From positions 1-64,000 of the forward strand of contig NZ_PYLQ01000013.1 in the NCBI RefSeq assembly GCF_003024685.1: 64,000 nucleotides of DNA. The letters are read 5' to 3'. Positions 1-7,662 of this stretch are shown in pieces; the stretch's first letter is position 1, and the number at the start of each line of letters is the position of its first letter. This DNA comes from Faecalibacillus intestinalis. GTDB lineage: Bacteria; Bacillota_I; Bacilli_A; Erysipelotrichales; Coprobacillaceae. A program made the position numbers and the translations under genes. A model generated the notes under the pieces. It was given only the letters and a program-made list of their open reading frames with translations, did no database searches and was not told the origin of the DNA.

Positions 1-1092
1 AATACAGGTTTATTGAATAACTATGTTTATCCACTTATAGGTGATAAAAAAATCCAATCATTTTCAACATTAAATGTCGATCAATATATTAATAAATTGA
101 CTAAAACTAAAAATGTGAATTATGGTGTAAGAAAAAATGCACCTCAATATGTATCGCCTAACACAATAAAATCAGTAGTAAAATTATTAAGATGTGCATG
201 GCGACAAGCTCTTAGATGGGAAGTTGTAAAGAAAAATGTGTTCATTGATTGTAATTTACCTTATTGTGAATCTAAGGAAAGAGAAATATGGACAGCAACA
301 GAAATACAGCATGCTTTAGAAATATGTGAAGATCAAATATTATATTTGTGCATAAACTTGTCTTTCTCTTGTTCACTGAGAATAGGTGAATTATTAGCAC
401 TTACTTGGGATAATGTATTTATTGAAGATGAAGATTTTGAAAAAGACAATACTAGATTAATTATAGATAAACAATTTGTTAGAATTGATAAGGAAATGAT
501 AGGTGTTTTAACTAAGGATGAAATCTATAAACAATTTGATACACAATTAAAAAGAGAATGTAAAACAGTATTGGTTTTAAAATCACTTAAAATGAATGGT
601 AAAGCAAGAACTGTGTGGATACCTCGAACAGTTGCTTATATGTTAAAAGAGTGGAAGAAAAAACAAAATGAAATAAAAAAGAAATTTGGTAGTATCTATG
701 ATGAAAATGATCTTGTTATTTGTTTTGAAGATGGAAATCCAATAGAAAAAACAAATATTGAAAAAAGATTTAAAAAGTTTATAAAAGTGAATAATCTACG
801 AGAAGTAGTATTTCATTCTTTGAGACATTCAAGTGCAACTTATAAACTTAAATTAAGCAAAGGGGACATCAAAGCAACCCAAGGGGATACTGGTCATAAA
901 TCAGCCGATATGATAACTAAAAGATACGCACATATTATTGATGAAGATAGAAAAGTTAACGCTACAAAATTTGAAGATGAATTTTATGCTTCTAATGAAA
1001 CAGAGGAAAAAGATGATGCATCAGAATTGTTGGATATACTAAAAAATAATGATGCATTAAGAGAACAATTAAAAAAAATGTTATCTTTATAA
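1..1092 (+). CDS. Tyrosine recombinase / integrase, 5'-truncated by the window edge
   Basis: Phage- or ICE-type tyrosine integrase that catalyses site-specific recombination between attP and attB. The frame is open to base 1 (N-T-G-L-L-N-N-Y...), so the true start lies outside the window. A SAM-like core-binding region is followed by the catalytic domain. Counted from the in-frame TTG at 13, Arg of SLRIGELLALTW is near residue 122, HSLRH near 267-271, GHKS near 294 and the Tyr of KRYAHI near 303, giving a complete R..HxxR..H..Y set. The gene ends in a terminator and faces a tRNA-Arg 3' fragment about 340 bp downstream, the usual layout of an integrase beside its att site. The rest of the element should lie to the left, outside the window. 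Confidence 0.93.
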   Translation, partial: NTGLLNNYVYPLIGDKKIQSFSTLNVDQYINKLTKTKNVNYGVRKNAPQYVSPNTIKSVVKLLRCAWRQALRWEVVKKNVFIDCNLPYCESKEREIWTATEIQHALEICEDQILYLCINLSFSCSLRIGELLALTWDNVFIEDEDFEKDNTRLIIDKQFVRIDKEMIGVLTKDEIYKQFDTQLKRECKTVLVLKSLKMNGKARTVWIPRTVAYMLKEWKKKQNEIKKKFGSIYDENDLVICFEDGNPIEKTNIEKRFKKFIKVNNLREVVFHSLRHSSATYKLKLSKGDIKATQGDTGHKSADMITKRYAHIIDEDRKVNATKFEDEFYASNETEEKDDASELLDILKNNDALREQLKKMLSL

Positions 1093-1116
1093 ATGGACTA
1101 CAGGTCCATTTTTTTC
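1091..1116 (+). terminator. Intrinsic terminator of the integrase gene
   Basis: Perfect 8-bp stem AAATGGAC/GTCCATTT with a 5-nt loop, followed by a T run. It starts right at the integrase stop codon. Confidence 0.85.
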
Positions 1117-1173
1117 ATTGAATTTAAGGCTAAATTACTATAAAATTATTAAAAACAAGGGTTTTCCTAACAA

Positions 1174-1213
1174 TGGCTGTCATAAGTGAGTTCGAATCTA
1201 ACCGAGGATGAAT
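1174..1213 (+). other. Degenerate tRNA-like 3' fragment
   Basis: Contains a T-loop-like GAGTTCGAATCT followed by an acceptor-like CCGAGGATG, and a CTGTCAT just upstream that resembles an anticodon loop. Stems are poorly paired and no 5' half is visible, so this cannot be a functional tRNA. It could be an older integration scar. The similarity rests on a short conserved T-arm pattern only. Confidence 0.25.
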
Positions 1214-1429
1214 TAGAAAACATAGTAAAATCAAGGCTTTTGAAGGAATATTTCAAACGAGAAAATTTGATGTTTTCTAACAGATTTCTAACAAAGACAT
1301 AAAAAAACAGCAAAAAATAGATAAAATTAGAAAAATTATAAGAGATCAAGAAATCTTCAAAAGTGTTGGTGTATATAGACTTTAAGGGATTGGAGAAAAA
1401 AATCAAACTAAAAAAATTGGTGGTTGTTA

Positions 1430-1476
1430 GCCTCCTAAGCGATAGATCGGGTGTTCGAATCACCTCGAGGACGCCA
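1430..1476 (+). other. 3' fragment of tRNA-Arg(CCT), probable att site
   Basis: From the anticodon loop (CTCCTAA, anticodon CCT) through the T arm (GGGTG-TTCGAAT-CACCT) to the acceptor strand CGAGGAC, discriminator G and encoded CCA, the sequence is a clean tRNA-Arg 3' half. The expected 5' half (starting about GTCCTCG near 1400) is absent and replaced by AT-rich DNA. This is what one att end of an element integrated into the tRNA 3' half looks like; the reconstituted tRNA should be at the other end of the element. The integrase at 1-1092 points towards it. Confidence 0.7.
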
Positions 1477-1484
1477 ATATGATT

Positions 1485-1513
1485 AAAAAGTCTTGATTTC
1501 TCAAGGCTTTTTT
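1485..1513 (+). terminator. Terminator downstream of the tRNA-Arg fragment
   Basis: Stem AAAAGTCTTGA / TCAAGGCTTTT (one G-U pair) with a TTTC loop and a T run. Probably the native terminator of the original tRNA-Arg gene. Confidence 0.7.
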
Positions 1514-1629
1514 ATTAATTGAAATTTGGCAATAGAAGTGAAAATAATAAATAAAAATTGATAGAAAGAAATGTGTAATGTAGATGATTGTTTAAATAGT
1601 TCAATTAATTACAATAGATGAGGTTGAAT

Positions 1630-1992
1630 ATGATAATAGGTTTTTTATTTACTATAAAGGGTGCATTTAATATATTGAAGGGGTTAAACTATTTTATTTT
1701 CAAAGATAATTTTAAAATGATTCCTATGGAATTAACATCTGTATATAAATCACCTGTTAGTGTTTATGAAATTACGTATATATATTGTTATCAATCTATT
1801 CATCAAGGAACGAATGTAAAATATAAAACCAAAGGACATGATTATAAAAAAGAAGTAGGAGATACTGACTTCTTTTATTATGATGAAAGATTACATATTG
1901 TTTATGAAGATGAAGAATATGTTACTTCTTATATGATTTTAGGAATATTTTTATTTTTATTTGGATTAAGAATAATTTTTTTGTACATATAA
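1630..1992 (+). CDS. Small membrane protein of unknown function
   Basis: About 120 residues. The ATG at 1630 is preferred over the one at 1618 because GATGAGG lies 6 nt before it. A hydrophobic segment at the N-terminus (GFLFTIKGAFNIL) and a stronger one at the C-terminus (MILGIFLFLFGLRIIFLYI) flank a charged, Tyr/Asp-rich central region of about 70 residues, suggesting a two-pass membrane protein with a single soluble domain. No family recognised. It stands alone between the tRNA scar and a strong terminator, just outside the mobile element boundary. Confidence 0.6.
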   Translation: MIIGFLFTIKGAFNILKGLNYFIFKDNFKMIPMELTSVYKSPVSVYEITYIYCYQSIHQGTNVKYKTKGHDYKKEVGDTDFFYYDERLHIVYEDEEYVTSYMILGIFLFLFGLRIIFLYI

Positions 1993-2021
1993 AAGAGGAT
2001 ATGATATTTTAAATTTAATGC

Positions 2022-2057
2022 AAAAAAGATTGTAGGACAGTATCTACAATCTTTTTT
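2022..2057 (+). terminator. Strong intrinsic terminator
   Basis: Stem GATTGTAG (2028-2035) / CTACAATC (2044-2051) extended by A6/T6 pairing. It closes the small membrane protein gene, and its T tract runs into the first of the downstream palindromes. Confidence 0.85.
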
Positions 2058-2154
2058 GTTCTATAATGAGAACAAAGCTCCTAATATTTGTATTTGTGTT
2101 CTGGTATCAGAACACAAGATGCTATTTGATGTTTTTTGTTCTATAATGAGAACA
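2052..2154. repeat. Three TGTTCT-N6-AGAACA palindromes at exact 40-bp spacing
   Basis: Palindromes at 2057-2074, 2097-2114 and 2137-2154 share arms TGTTCT and AGAACA around a 6-nt centre. Copies 1 and 3 are identical (centre ATAATG), including a 5' T run, so a 23-bp unit at 2052-2074 is repeated at 2132-2154. The middle copy has centre GGTATC. Copies 1 and 3 contain TATAAT (2062-2067 and 2142-2147). The 40-bp step puts all three on nearly the same helical face. They lie 70-170 bp upstream of the Gfo/Idh/MocA gene. A cooperative regulator-binding array is the likeliest reading, by inference only. Confidence 0.75.
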
Positions 2155-2226
2155 TGAAATAATATGACATTTATCAATTGTATTTATATACAAAGATGAT
2201 AAAATGAAGTCACAAGGGGGATTTGT

Positions 2227-3210
2227 ATGGAAAAAGAATTGAATTGGGCAGTCATAGGAACAGGTGTGATTGCTAATGAAATGGCACAAGCTTTACAAAG
2301 GATGGATAAAACACTTTATGGAGTTGCTAATAGAACACAGGCAAAAGCTATTGATTTTGCAAAGAAGTATGGTGTTAAAAAAGTCTATGATGAAATTGAT
2401 GAAGTGTTTGATGATGAAAATGTTGATATTATTTATTTGGCAACATCACATAATACGCATTATCAATTTATAAAAAAGGCGTTAGAACATGGAAAGCATT
2501 TATTTGTAGAAAAATCAATTACGTTAAATAGTCGTGAATTAGATGAAATGATAGCACTTGCTAAAGAGAAAAATTTAATTCTTGCAGAAGCCATGACCAT
2601 TTGGCATATGCCAATCTATAAAGAATTATGGAAAATCGTGCAAAGCGGTGAACTTGGTAAAATGCAAATCATGACAGTAAACTTTGGAAGTTTTAAAGAA
2701 TACGATATGAATAATCGTTTCTTTAATATGAATCTTGCTGGTGGGGCTTTATTAGATATTGGGGTCTATGCTCTTTCTGCAGTACGTAGTTTTATGTCTA
2801 AACAGCCAAATGAAATTGTAAGTCAAGTGAAGTTTGCACCTACAGGCTCTGATGAACAAGCAACGATTTTACTTAAAAATGAAGATCAACAAATGGCAAC
2901 GATTGCTTTATCAATGCATTCAAAACAACCTAAAAGAATTATGATTTCTTTAGAAAAAGGGTATATTGAAGTTTATGAATTTCCTCGTGGACAAAAAGCA
3001 ACGATTGTGGATGCTGTAACAGGGAAACAAACAGTTATTGAAAAAGGAAATACTGAAAAGGCACTTTATTATGAAATGTGTGATATGGAAGAAGCTGTTA
3101 GAAATCAAGATGATTCACATTTAAATTTAGAGTATACAAAGGATGTCATGGATATTATGAGTCAACTTCGTAAAGAATGGAAAATGCAATATCCAGGAGA
3201 AAAATGGTAA
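2227..3210 (+). CDS. Gfo/Idh/MocA family NAD(P)-dependent oxidoreductase
   Basis: 327 residues, the normal family length. The N-terminal Rossmann fold carries AVIGTGVIANEMAQAL (dinucleotide-binding glycines, residues 8-23). EKS in FVEKSITLNS near residue 96 occupies the place of the family EKP motif with its catalytic Lys. The C-terminal alpha/beta domain starts with YKELWKIVQSGELGKMQIM. Members oxidise or reduce sugars, inositols or trans-dihydrodiols; the substrate cannot be read from sequence. The ribosome site is AAGGGGG before ATG. Monocistronic, with its own terminator. The phased palindromes upstream are the obvious candidate control region. Confidence 0.9.
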   Translation: MEKELNWAVIGTGVIANEMAQALQRMDKTLYGVANRTQAKAIDFAKKYGVKKVYDEIDEVFDDENVDIIYLATSHNTHYQFIKKALEHGKHLFVEKSITLNSRELDEMIALAKEKNLILAEAMTIWHMPIYKELWKIVQSGELGKMQIMTVNFGSFKEYDMNNRFFNMNLAGGALLDIGVYALSAVRSFMSKQPNEIVSQVKFAPTGSDEQATILLKNEDQQMATIALSMHSKQPKRIMISLEKGYIEVYEFPRGQKATIVDAVTGKQTVIEKGNTEKALYYEMCDMEEAVRNQDDSHLNLEYTKDVMDIMSQLRKEWKMQYPGEKW

Positions 3211-3231
3211 GGACAAATTTTTTGTCCTTTT
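3209..3231 (+). terminator. Intrinsic terminator after the Gfo/Idh/MocA gene
   Basis: AAGGACAAA / TTTGTCCTT with a 3-nt loop, then TTTCTTT. It overlaps the stop codon. Confidence 0.8.
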
Positions 3232-3273
3232 CTTTATGCAATGATAAAATAAAGTAAATAAAGGAGGATCATT

Positions 3274-3666
3274 ATGGATAAAGTATTAAAATTTTTAAAA
3301 GACGCAGAAACTTATTATTTAGCAACAGTAGAAGGTGATCAACCAAGAGTAAGACCCTTTGGAACAGTACATGTTTTTGAAGGAAAGCTTTATATTCAAA
3401 CAGGAAAAGTCAAAGATGTTTCAAAACAACTTCATCAAAATCCTAAAGCAGAAATTTGTGCTTTTAAAAATGGAGAATGGTTACGAGTAAGTGGAAAATT
3501 AATCGAAGATGATCGTAATGAAGCAAGACAATCTATGTTAGATGCTTATCCAAGTTTACAAAAGATGTATAAAGCAGATGATGGCAATACGGAAGTTTTC
3601 TATTTTGAAAATGCTACAGCTATTTTTTCATCATTTACTCACGAACCACAAATTATTAAATTTTAA
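3274..3666 (+). CDS. Pyridoxamine 5'-phosphate oxidase-fold flavoprotein
   Basis: 130 residues, a single split-barrel domain. The start MDKVLKFLKDAETYYLATVEGDQPRVRPF is typical of the small PNPOx-like family in anaerobic Firmicutes: a helix, then a strand with T/V-G-PRVRPF that contacts the flavin. Members bind FMN or F420 and are usually uncharacterised reductases or flavin-binding sensors. AAAGGAGG lies 6 nt before ATG. It is followed by the decaying redox island and probably belongs to the same functional neighbourhood. Confidence 0.85.
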   Translation: MDKVLKFLKDAETYYLATVEGDQPRVRPFGTVHVFEGKLYIQTGKVKDVSKQLHQNPKAEICAFKNGEWLRVSGKLIEDDRNEARQSMLDAYPSLQKMYKADDGNTEVFYFENATAIFSSFTHEPQIIKF

Positions 3667-3760
3667 TCATAAGTTATCTATTAAAGAAGCTATAATTATT
3701 TATATAAATGGACAAATAAGATGAATTGTCAATATATGGATAGATAAAGAGGATTATGCA

Positions 3761-3788
3761 TTGTTGTTAATATTTCATTTAATATAAT
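3761..3788 (+). promoter_or_regulatory. Probable sigma-A promoter of the UlaG-like gene
   Basis: TTGTTG (3761-3766), 16 nt spacer, TATAAT (3783-3788), 32 nt before the ATG at 3820. Read by eye only. Confidence 0.45.
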
Positions 3789-3819
3789 AGAATTAGATAA
3801 AAGAAAGGATGAAATATCT

Positions 3820-4626
3820 ATGTTAAAGAATGAAAAAGGACAAGCAGTTGCACCAAAAACAGTCATAATGACAAAAAAAGATTTTGAAGATCAAGGAAAT
3901 ACCCGTGTTTATTGGTTAGGTGGAGGAGGAGCCATGATCAATGACCATGGAACAGTGATTATGATAGATCCCCTATTAGAAGGCTTTGATATGCCTTTAT
4001 TGATTGATATGCCAATTGATGTAAAAGATGTACCGCATGTTGATGCTATTTTAGTATCCCATGTAGATAACGATCATTATTCAAGACCAACGTGTAGAGA
4101 TTTAAAAGATATTTGTAAAGAATATCATACTTCTTATTATGTTGCTTCTTTAATGAAAGAAGAGTGTGGTGTAGATGGAATTGGACATGATATAGGAGAT
4201 CATATTCAAATTAATGATATTGATGTTGAACTTACACCTGCTGATCATGCTTGGTAAAATCAAATTGCTAAATATAATTATCGTGTATGGGAAAATCGTG
4301 AATATTGTGGTTTCTATGTAAAAACACCAACAAAGAAAATTTGGTATGTAGGAGATTCTAAATTGATGGACTGTCAATTACATATGGACCCGCCAGATGT
4401 TATGTTCTTTGATTTTGCAGATAATCCTGTGCACATTGGTTTAGAAAATGCCTATAAACTTGCCAATATTTATCCAAATACAAAACTTGTTTTAATTCAT
4501 TGGGGAAGTGTTGATGCACCTGAAGCAAGTGCCTTTAATGGAAATCCACAAGATATTTTAGACAATGTCGTTAATCCTGAAAGAGTTGTTATTTTATCAC
4601 CGGGTGAAGAATATGTTGTTGATTAA
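3820..4626 (+). pseudogene. UlaG-like metallo-beta-lactamase-fold protein, interrupted by an in-frame ochre stop
   Basis: The two halves are one frame broken by a single TAA at 4255-4257 after ...TPADHAW. They together encode about 268 residues of an MBL-fold hydrolase of the UlaG (L-ascorbate-6-phosphate lactonase) type. Visible motifs: LGGGGAMI at the strand entering the fold, SHVDNDHYSRPT as the metal-binding HxxxDH variant, ADHAW, YVGDSK and IHWGS. The family normally reads DHAWQ, so the lost codon was plausibly CAA (Gln) turned into TAA by one C-to-T change. No indel is seen; the second half (4258-4626) is fully conserved in style, so inactivation is recent or the stop is read through. 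Confidence 0.75.
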
Positions 4627-4638
4627 GAAGTAGAAATC

Positions 4639-4997
4639 ATGAAATACAGTGAAGTTAAAGATTTTAATTATGATGATTGTTTTAAACTTAGATGTTTAAT
4701 TGTTGAAAAACATGACAAACATAAAGAACCATTTACGATTAGAATTTATATGGATGATCTTATTATCTTTCAATATATCATGCAAAGATGAAGGAAATGT
4801 TTCTCGTGGTAGAACCCTTCTTTGTACAAAGCAAAGTGAGTGTTGTTTTAGGTATCAAGCTAAGTTATGGTTATAAAGATTTATGTTTTAGCTTTAAAAT
4901 CATCACTTCATCAACAAATGCCACTTGCTTGGAAAAAGGAACAATTTTTTTTACCAGCAACAACTGTTTTTATCAAATGTGCAAGAGAATACTTTAA
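4639..4997 (+). pseudogene. Decayed UPF0303/DUF336-like gene
   Basis: From the ATG at 4639 the first 50 codons read DFNYDDCFKLRCLIVEKH and FTIRIYMDDLIIFQYIMQ, which matches the layout of UPF0303 proteins (W/FxLGxxLVEKA...PVxIDIxxxxxxLFHYAL). A TGA follows at about 4789. Continued similarity in another frame (EGNVSRGRTLLCTKQS) suggests an indel, and several more stops follow. The family is linked to haem- or flavin-associated oxidative functions, but that link is weak. Family assignment is tentative; that the frame is broken is clear. Confidence 0.45.
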
Positions 4998-5108
4998 GAG
5001 ATGATAGAAATATCATCTATTTTAATACCTAAAAGGTATCGTTATTGATAAATTATAAGTATTAGATATTTAAAATAAAGCGAATTATAATAAAGATGTA
5101 AAGAAAGA

Positions 5109-5465
5109 GTGATACGAATAACAATTGAAGAAGCAAGTAAAAAATATAATATTCCAATTCATATCCTTAAAGAATATGAAAGTTGGGGATTGTGTTAAGA
5201 AGTTAAAAAAGTAATGGGATCTTGGCAATATGATGAAACAGACTTAAAAATATTAAGTTTGATTATGACATTATACGATTTAGATTTTTCGGTTTAAGAA
5301 ATAGAAAAATATATGAAACTTTCTTTAAAAAAGAATGAAAATGAATGTTTAAAACTATTAAATAAAAAAAGAAAAGGAATCTTAGATGAAGTTCATCTAA
5401 AAGAAAAACAATTATCCAGAATTGATTATTTAAGATATGAAATGGATCGGGGAAATAAGAAATGA
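5109..5465 (+). pseudogene. MerR-family regulator with two in-frame ochre stops
   Basis: From a GTG at 5109 the single frame reads MIRITIEEASKKYNIPIHIL, KEYESWGLC, then stop (5196-5198), EVKKVMGSWQYDETDLKIL, then DFSV, stop (5295-5297), EIEKYM, ending at TGA 5463-5465. The HTH (EASKKYNIPIHILKEYESWGL), the wing (WQYDETDLKIL) and the DFSVxEIEKYM dimerisation-helix start are standard MerR features. Both stops are TAA with no indel. The 3' end overlaps the next gene by ATGA, so the two were once coupled: a MerR sensor next to a flavodoxin is a common redox-responsive pair. Confidence 0.75.
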
Positions 5466-6043
5466 AAAAGATTTGTACATTGATGTAACCTTTACTTTTA
5501 GTTTTTACCTGTAGTGCTTGTAGTAGTAAAAAAGCAACCGCTAAAAAGAAAACAAAACACAAACAGATTTAAAGGAAGCCAATTCAAAATCATTAGTTAT
5601 TTATTTCTCTTGGTTTGGAAGTACTCAAAATATTGTCAAGGAAATACAAAAACAAACCAATTCAGACATCTTTGAAATCATCCCAGAAGTAGCTTATAGT
5701 GATGACTATGATACGGTTGTTGATGATGCGAAAAAGGAATAACAAGAAAAATCAAGACCAAAGATTAAAAATAGAGTTGAAAATATTGATGAATACGAAA
5801 CCATTTACGTAGGATATCCAAACTGGTGGGGAGATATGCCTATGATTCTTTATACATTCTTTGATGATTATAATTTATCTAACAGAACGATTGCACCATT
5901 TTGTACAAGTGGTGAAAGTAGATTGTTAGATACTGAAAAAACAATTCAAGTAGTGGTACAGTGGTAAAAGGATTGCACGTTTCAAAGTCAGCATTAAAAG
6001 AGGATTCAAACGATGTAAAAGAATGGGTAAATGAAATTAAATA
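5462..6043 (+). pseudogene. Flavodoxin-family lipoprotein, multiply disrupted
   Basis: An N-terminal lipoprotein signal (MKKICTLM, stop, PLLLVFTCSACSSKK) is followed, after a frameshift near 5560-5575, by a flavodoxin-4-type domain: SLVIYFSWFGSTQNIVKEI (FMN phosphate loop), VGYPNWWGDMPMILYTFF and FCTSGESRL. Lesions: TAA at 5486-5488, a frameshift before 5578, TAA at 5740-5742 in KKE-stop-QEKSRPKI (Gln is usual there, so CAA to TAA is plausible), and another frameshift near 5950 before SGTVVKGLHVSKSALKED. It overlaps the MerR relic. Probably once an exported flavodoxin reductase partner. Confidence 0.75.
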
Positions 6044-6059
6044 AAAGGAGAGAAGAAGG

Positions 6060-6737
6060 ATGAATTTATATGCAACAGATAAAGAATATAAAGAAAGATT
6101 TGATTATTTTTTAGAAGAAGTTAAAAATGATGAAGGAAATAAATTAGATGAACCTACTCGTTATTTAGCTATCTTATCCGTTTTAATGGGAAACCAAGGA
6201 ATTTGTGCTTATGAAGAAGTTCTTGAAAAAGCTTTAGATGTTTTATCACCTATACAAGTTAAAGAAATGGTTTATCAAGCAACTGACTATTTAGGATATG
6301 GAAGAATGCTCGAATTTTTAAAAGTTACAAATGAAGTATTTAATAAAAAGGAAATCGAACTTCCATTACAGTCACAAACAACAACGACTATTGAAGATAG
6401 ATTAGAAAAAGGAATTCAAGCACAAGTAGATATCTTTGGGGAACATATGAATGAAGCTTGGAAAAAAGCAACTGTCAATAAATGGTTAGCAGCTAACTGC
6501 TTTGGTGATTACTATACAAGAACAGGTCTAGATTTAAAACAAAGAGAAATGATTACTTTCTGTTTCTTATATGGACAAGGTGATTGTGTTCCTCAAGTTA
6601 TGGCCCATATTCAAGGAAACTTAAATTTAGGTAATGATAAAGCTTTCCTTACAAATGTTGTTTTACAATGTGTTCCATATATGGGATATCCTCGTAGCTT
6701 AAATGCACTTGCTTGTATTAATAAAGTAGAAGACTAA
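6060..6737 (+). CDS. Carboxymuconolactone decarboxylase (CMD/AhpD-like) family protein
   Basis: 225 residues, with two tandem CMD-type helical repeats: KLDEPTRYLAILSVLMGNQG in the first half and LDLKQREMITFCFLYGQGDCVPQVMAHIQGNLNLG in the second. Unlike true AhpD there is no CxxC; Cys residues are isolated. Family members act as decarboxylases or alkylhydroperoxidase-like redox proteins. It is the only intact reading frame between 3820 and 7006, flanked on both sides by broken redox genes. GGAGAGAAGAAGG precedes ATG. Confidence 0.85.
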   Translation: MNLYATDKEYKERFDYFLEEVKNDEGNKLDEPTRYLAILSVLMGNQGICAYEEVLEKALDVLSPIQVKEMVYQATDYLGYGRMLEFLKVTNEVFNKKEIELPLQSQTTTTIEDRLEKGIQAQVDIFGEHMNEAWKKATVNKWLAANCFGDYYTRTGLDLKQREMITFCFLYGQGDCVPQVMAHIQGNLNLGNDKAFLTNVVLQCVPYMGYPRSLNALACINKVED

Positions 6738-6750
6738 ATATTGAATATTT

Positions 6751-6778
6751 GTGGTATTGCAAAGCAATACCACTTTTC
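6751..6778 (+). terminator. Terminator after the CMD-family gene
   Basis: Perfect 10-bp stem GTGGTATTGC / GCAATACCAC with an AAA loop. The T tract is short (TTTT). Confidence 0.65.
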
Positions 6779-6801
6779 ATATATAGAGGGGTGGGAAAAC
6801 G

Positions 6802-7006
6802 ATGGAAACTATTGTATTACAAGGAAGTCCAAATAGTAAAGGATCAATGAATATCCTCTGAAAACTTTATCAAGTGAGCAAATGAAAAGAGGTATGAAGT
6901 AAGAAGCTTTAAGGTTTCGAAAATGAATATTAAACCTTGTCTTGGCTGGGTTGCCAAATCATTATTACGTAATGATTTCTTTATGGACAAATATAGGATT
7001 TTATAA
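6802..7006 (+). pseudogene. Truncated, frameshifted NADPH-dependent FMN reductase
   Basis: METIVLQGSPNSKGSMNIL is the classical N-terminus of the flavodoxin-like NADPH:FMN reductase family (strand plus GSPxxxGxT phosphate loop). After a frameshift near 6859 the sequence continues as ENFIK, TGA, ANEKRYEVRSFKVSKMNIKPCLG. The conserved KPCLGC has become KPCLGW, and the gene is cut off near residue 65 of a usual 180 or more. It runs into the terminator of the convergent GNAT gene. Confidence 0.75.
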
Positions 7007-7033
7007 CAAAAAAAGGGTTTAGCTGAACCCTTA
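7007..7033 (-). terminator. Intrinsic terminator of the minus-strand GNAT gene
   Basis: AAGGGTT / AACCCTT stem with a 6-nt loop; read on the minus strand it is followed by T7. It overlaps the stop codon of the GNAT gene. Confidence 0.75.
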
Positions 7034-7558
7034 TTCAATTTCTATCCAATATCTTTGAATTGTTTTACTATCTTTAACAATTTCATTTTCTAAAATGGCA
7101 CCATTGTTTTTAATTGATTTTGCAGAACCAATATTATCTTTATCACAAACAAGTAATACTTTATCAATATTTAACTTTTGACATTCTTTTAAAGCTAAAC
7201 CGATGATTTTAGTTGCATAACCTTTTCTTCTTTCACTGGGTCTTACCCCATCTCCAATATGTCCACCATAATTTAATAAATAATCATTAAGTTCATGACG
7301 AATGTTGACGGCTCCAACCATTTTGTTTCTTTCTACATCTAAGGCGAAAAATGTTGAATCTTCTACCAAACCAGGTTTTGGATTTTTTAAATCAAGATTA
7401 TTAATATAATAATCAAAATTATGATAATCATTTTTAAAAATAGAAGCTGGAGAAGTATTAGCTTCAGAATGATTATTATTATAATCAATCCACTCCTTCA
7501 ACATATCAACAATTAAATCTTGATATTCATTTGATGCTTTTACTAATTTAATAGACAT
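7031..7558 (-). CDS. GNAT family N-acetyltransferase
   Basis: 175 residues from ATG at 7558, chosen because AAAGGAG lies 7 nt upstream; an earlier in-frame ATG at 7612 has no ribosome site. Motif A of the acetyl-CoA fold is visible as GDGVRPSERRKGYATKIIGLAL (the R-R-K-G-Y-A pyrophosphate loop), followed by KVLLVCDKDNIGSAKSIKNNGA (motif B). Resembles the widespread small-molecule acetyltransferases related to predicted acetyltransferase COG3981. Substrate unknown. Confidence 0.88.
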   Translation of the reverse strand: MSIKLVKASNEYQDLIVDMLKEWIDYNNNHSEANTSPASIFKNDYHNFDYYINNLDLKNPKPGLVEDSTFFALDVERNKMVGAVNIRHELNDYLLNYGGHIGDGVRPSERRKGYATKIIGLALKECQKLNIDKVLLVCDKDNIGSAKSIKNNGAILENEIVKDSKTIQRYWIEIE

Positions 7559-7662
7559 AATATAATCTCCTTTTATTGAAATATTTCTATTATTATAACA
7601 TTTGTAGAACATAATAAAACCCTTTATTAAGTTGTACTTAATAGAGGGAAAGTGCGTATTAT

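Noticed and set aside
1167..1463. 98-residue minus-strand open frame across the tRNA scars
   Set aside because: It is only an antisense reading of the tRNA-Arg fragment, its spacer and T-arms; no ribosome site and low-complexity Phe/Ser content.
2052..2154. LexA (SOS) boxes
   Set aside because: Gram-positive LexA sites are GAAC-N4-GTTC, whereas here the arms are TGTTCT-N6-AGAACA, i.e. half sites in the opposite order.
4255..5742. Alternative genetic code with TAA as Gln
   Set aside because: Most genes in the window end in TAA and use CAA for Gln; the stops are confined to one block that also has frameshifts.
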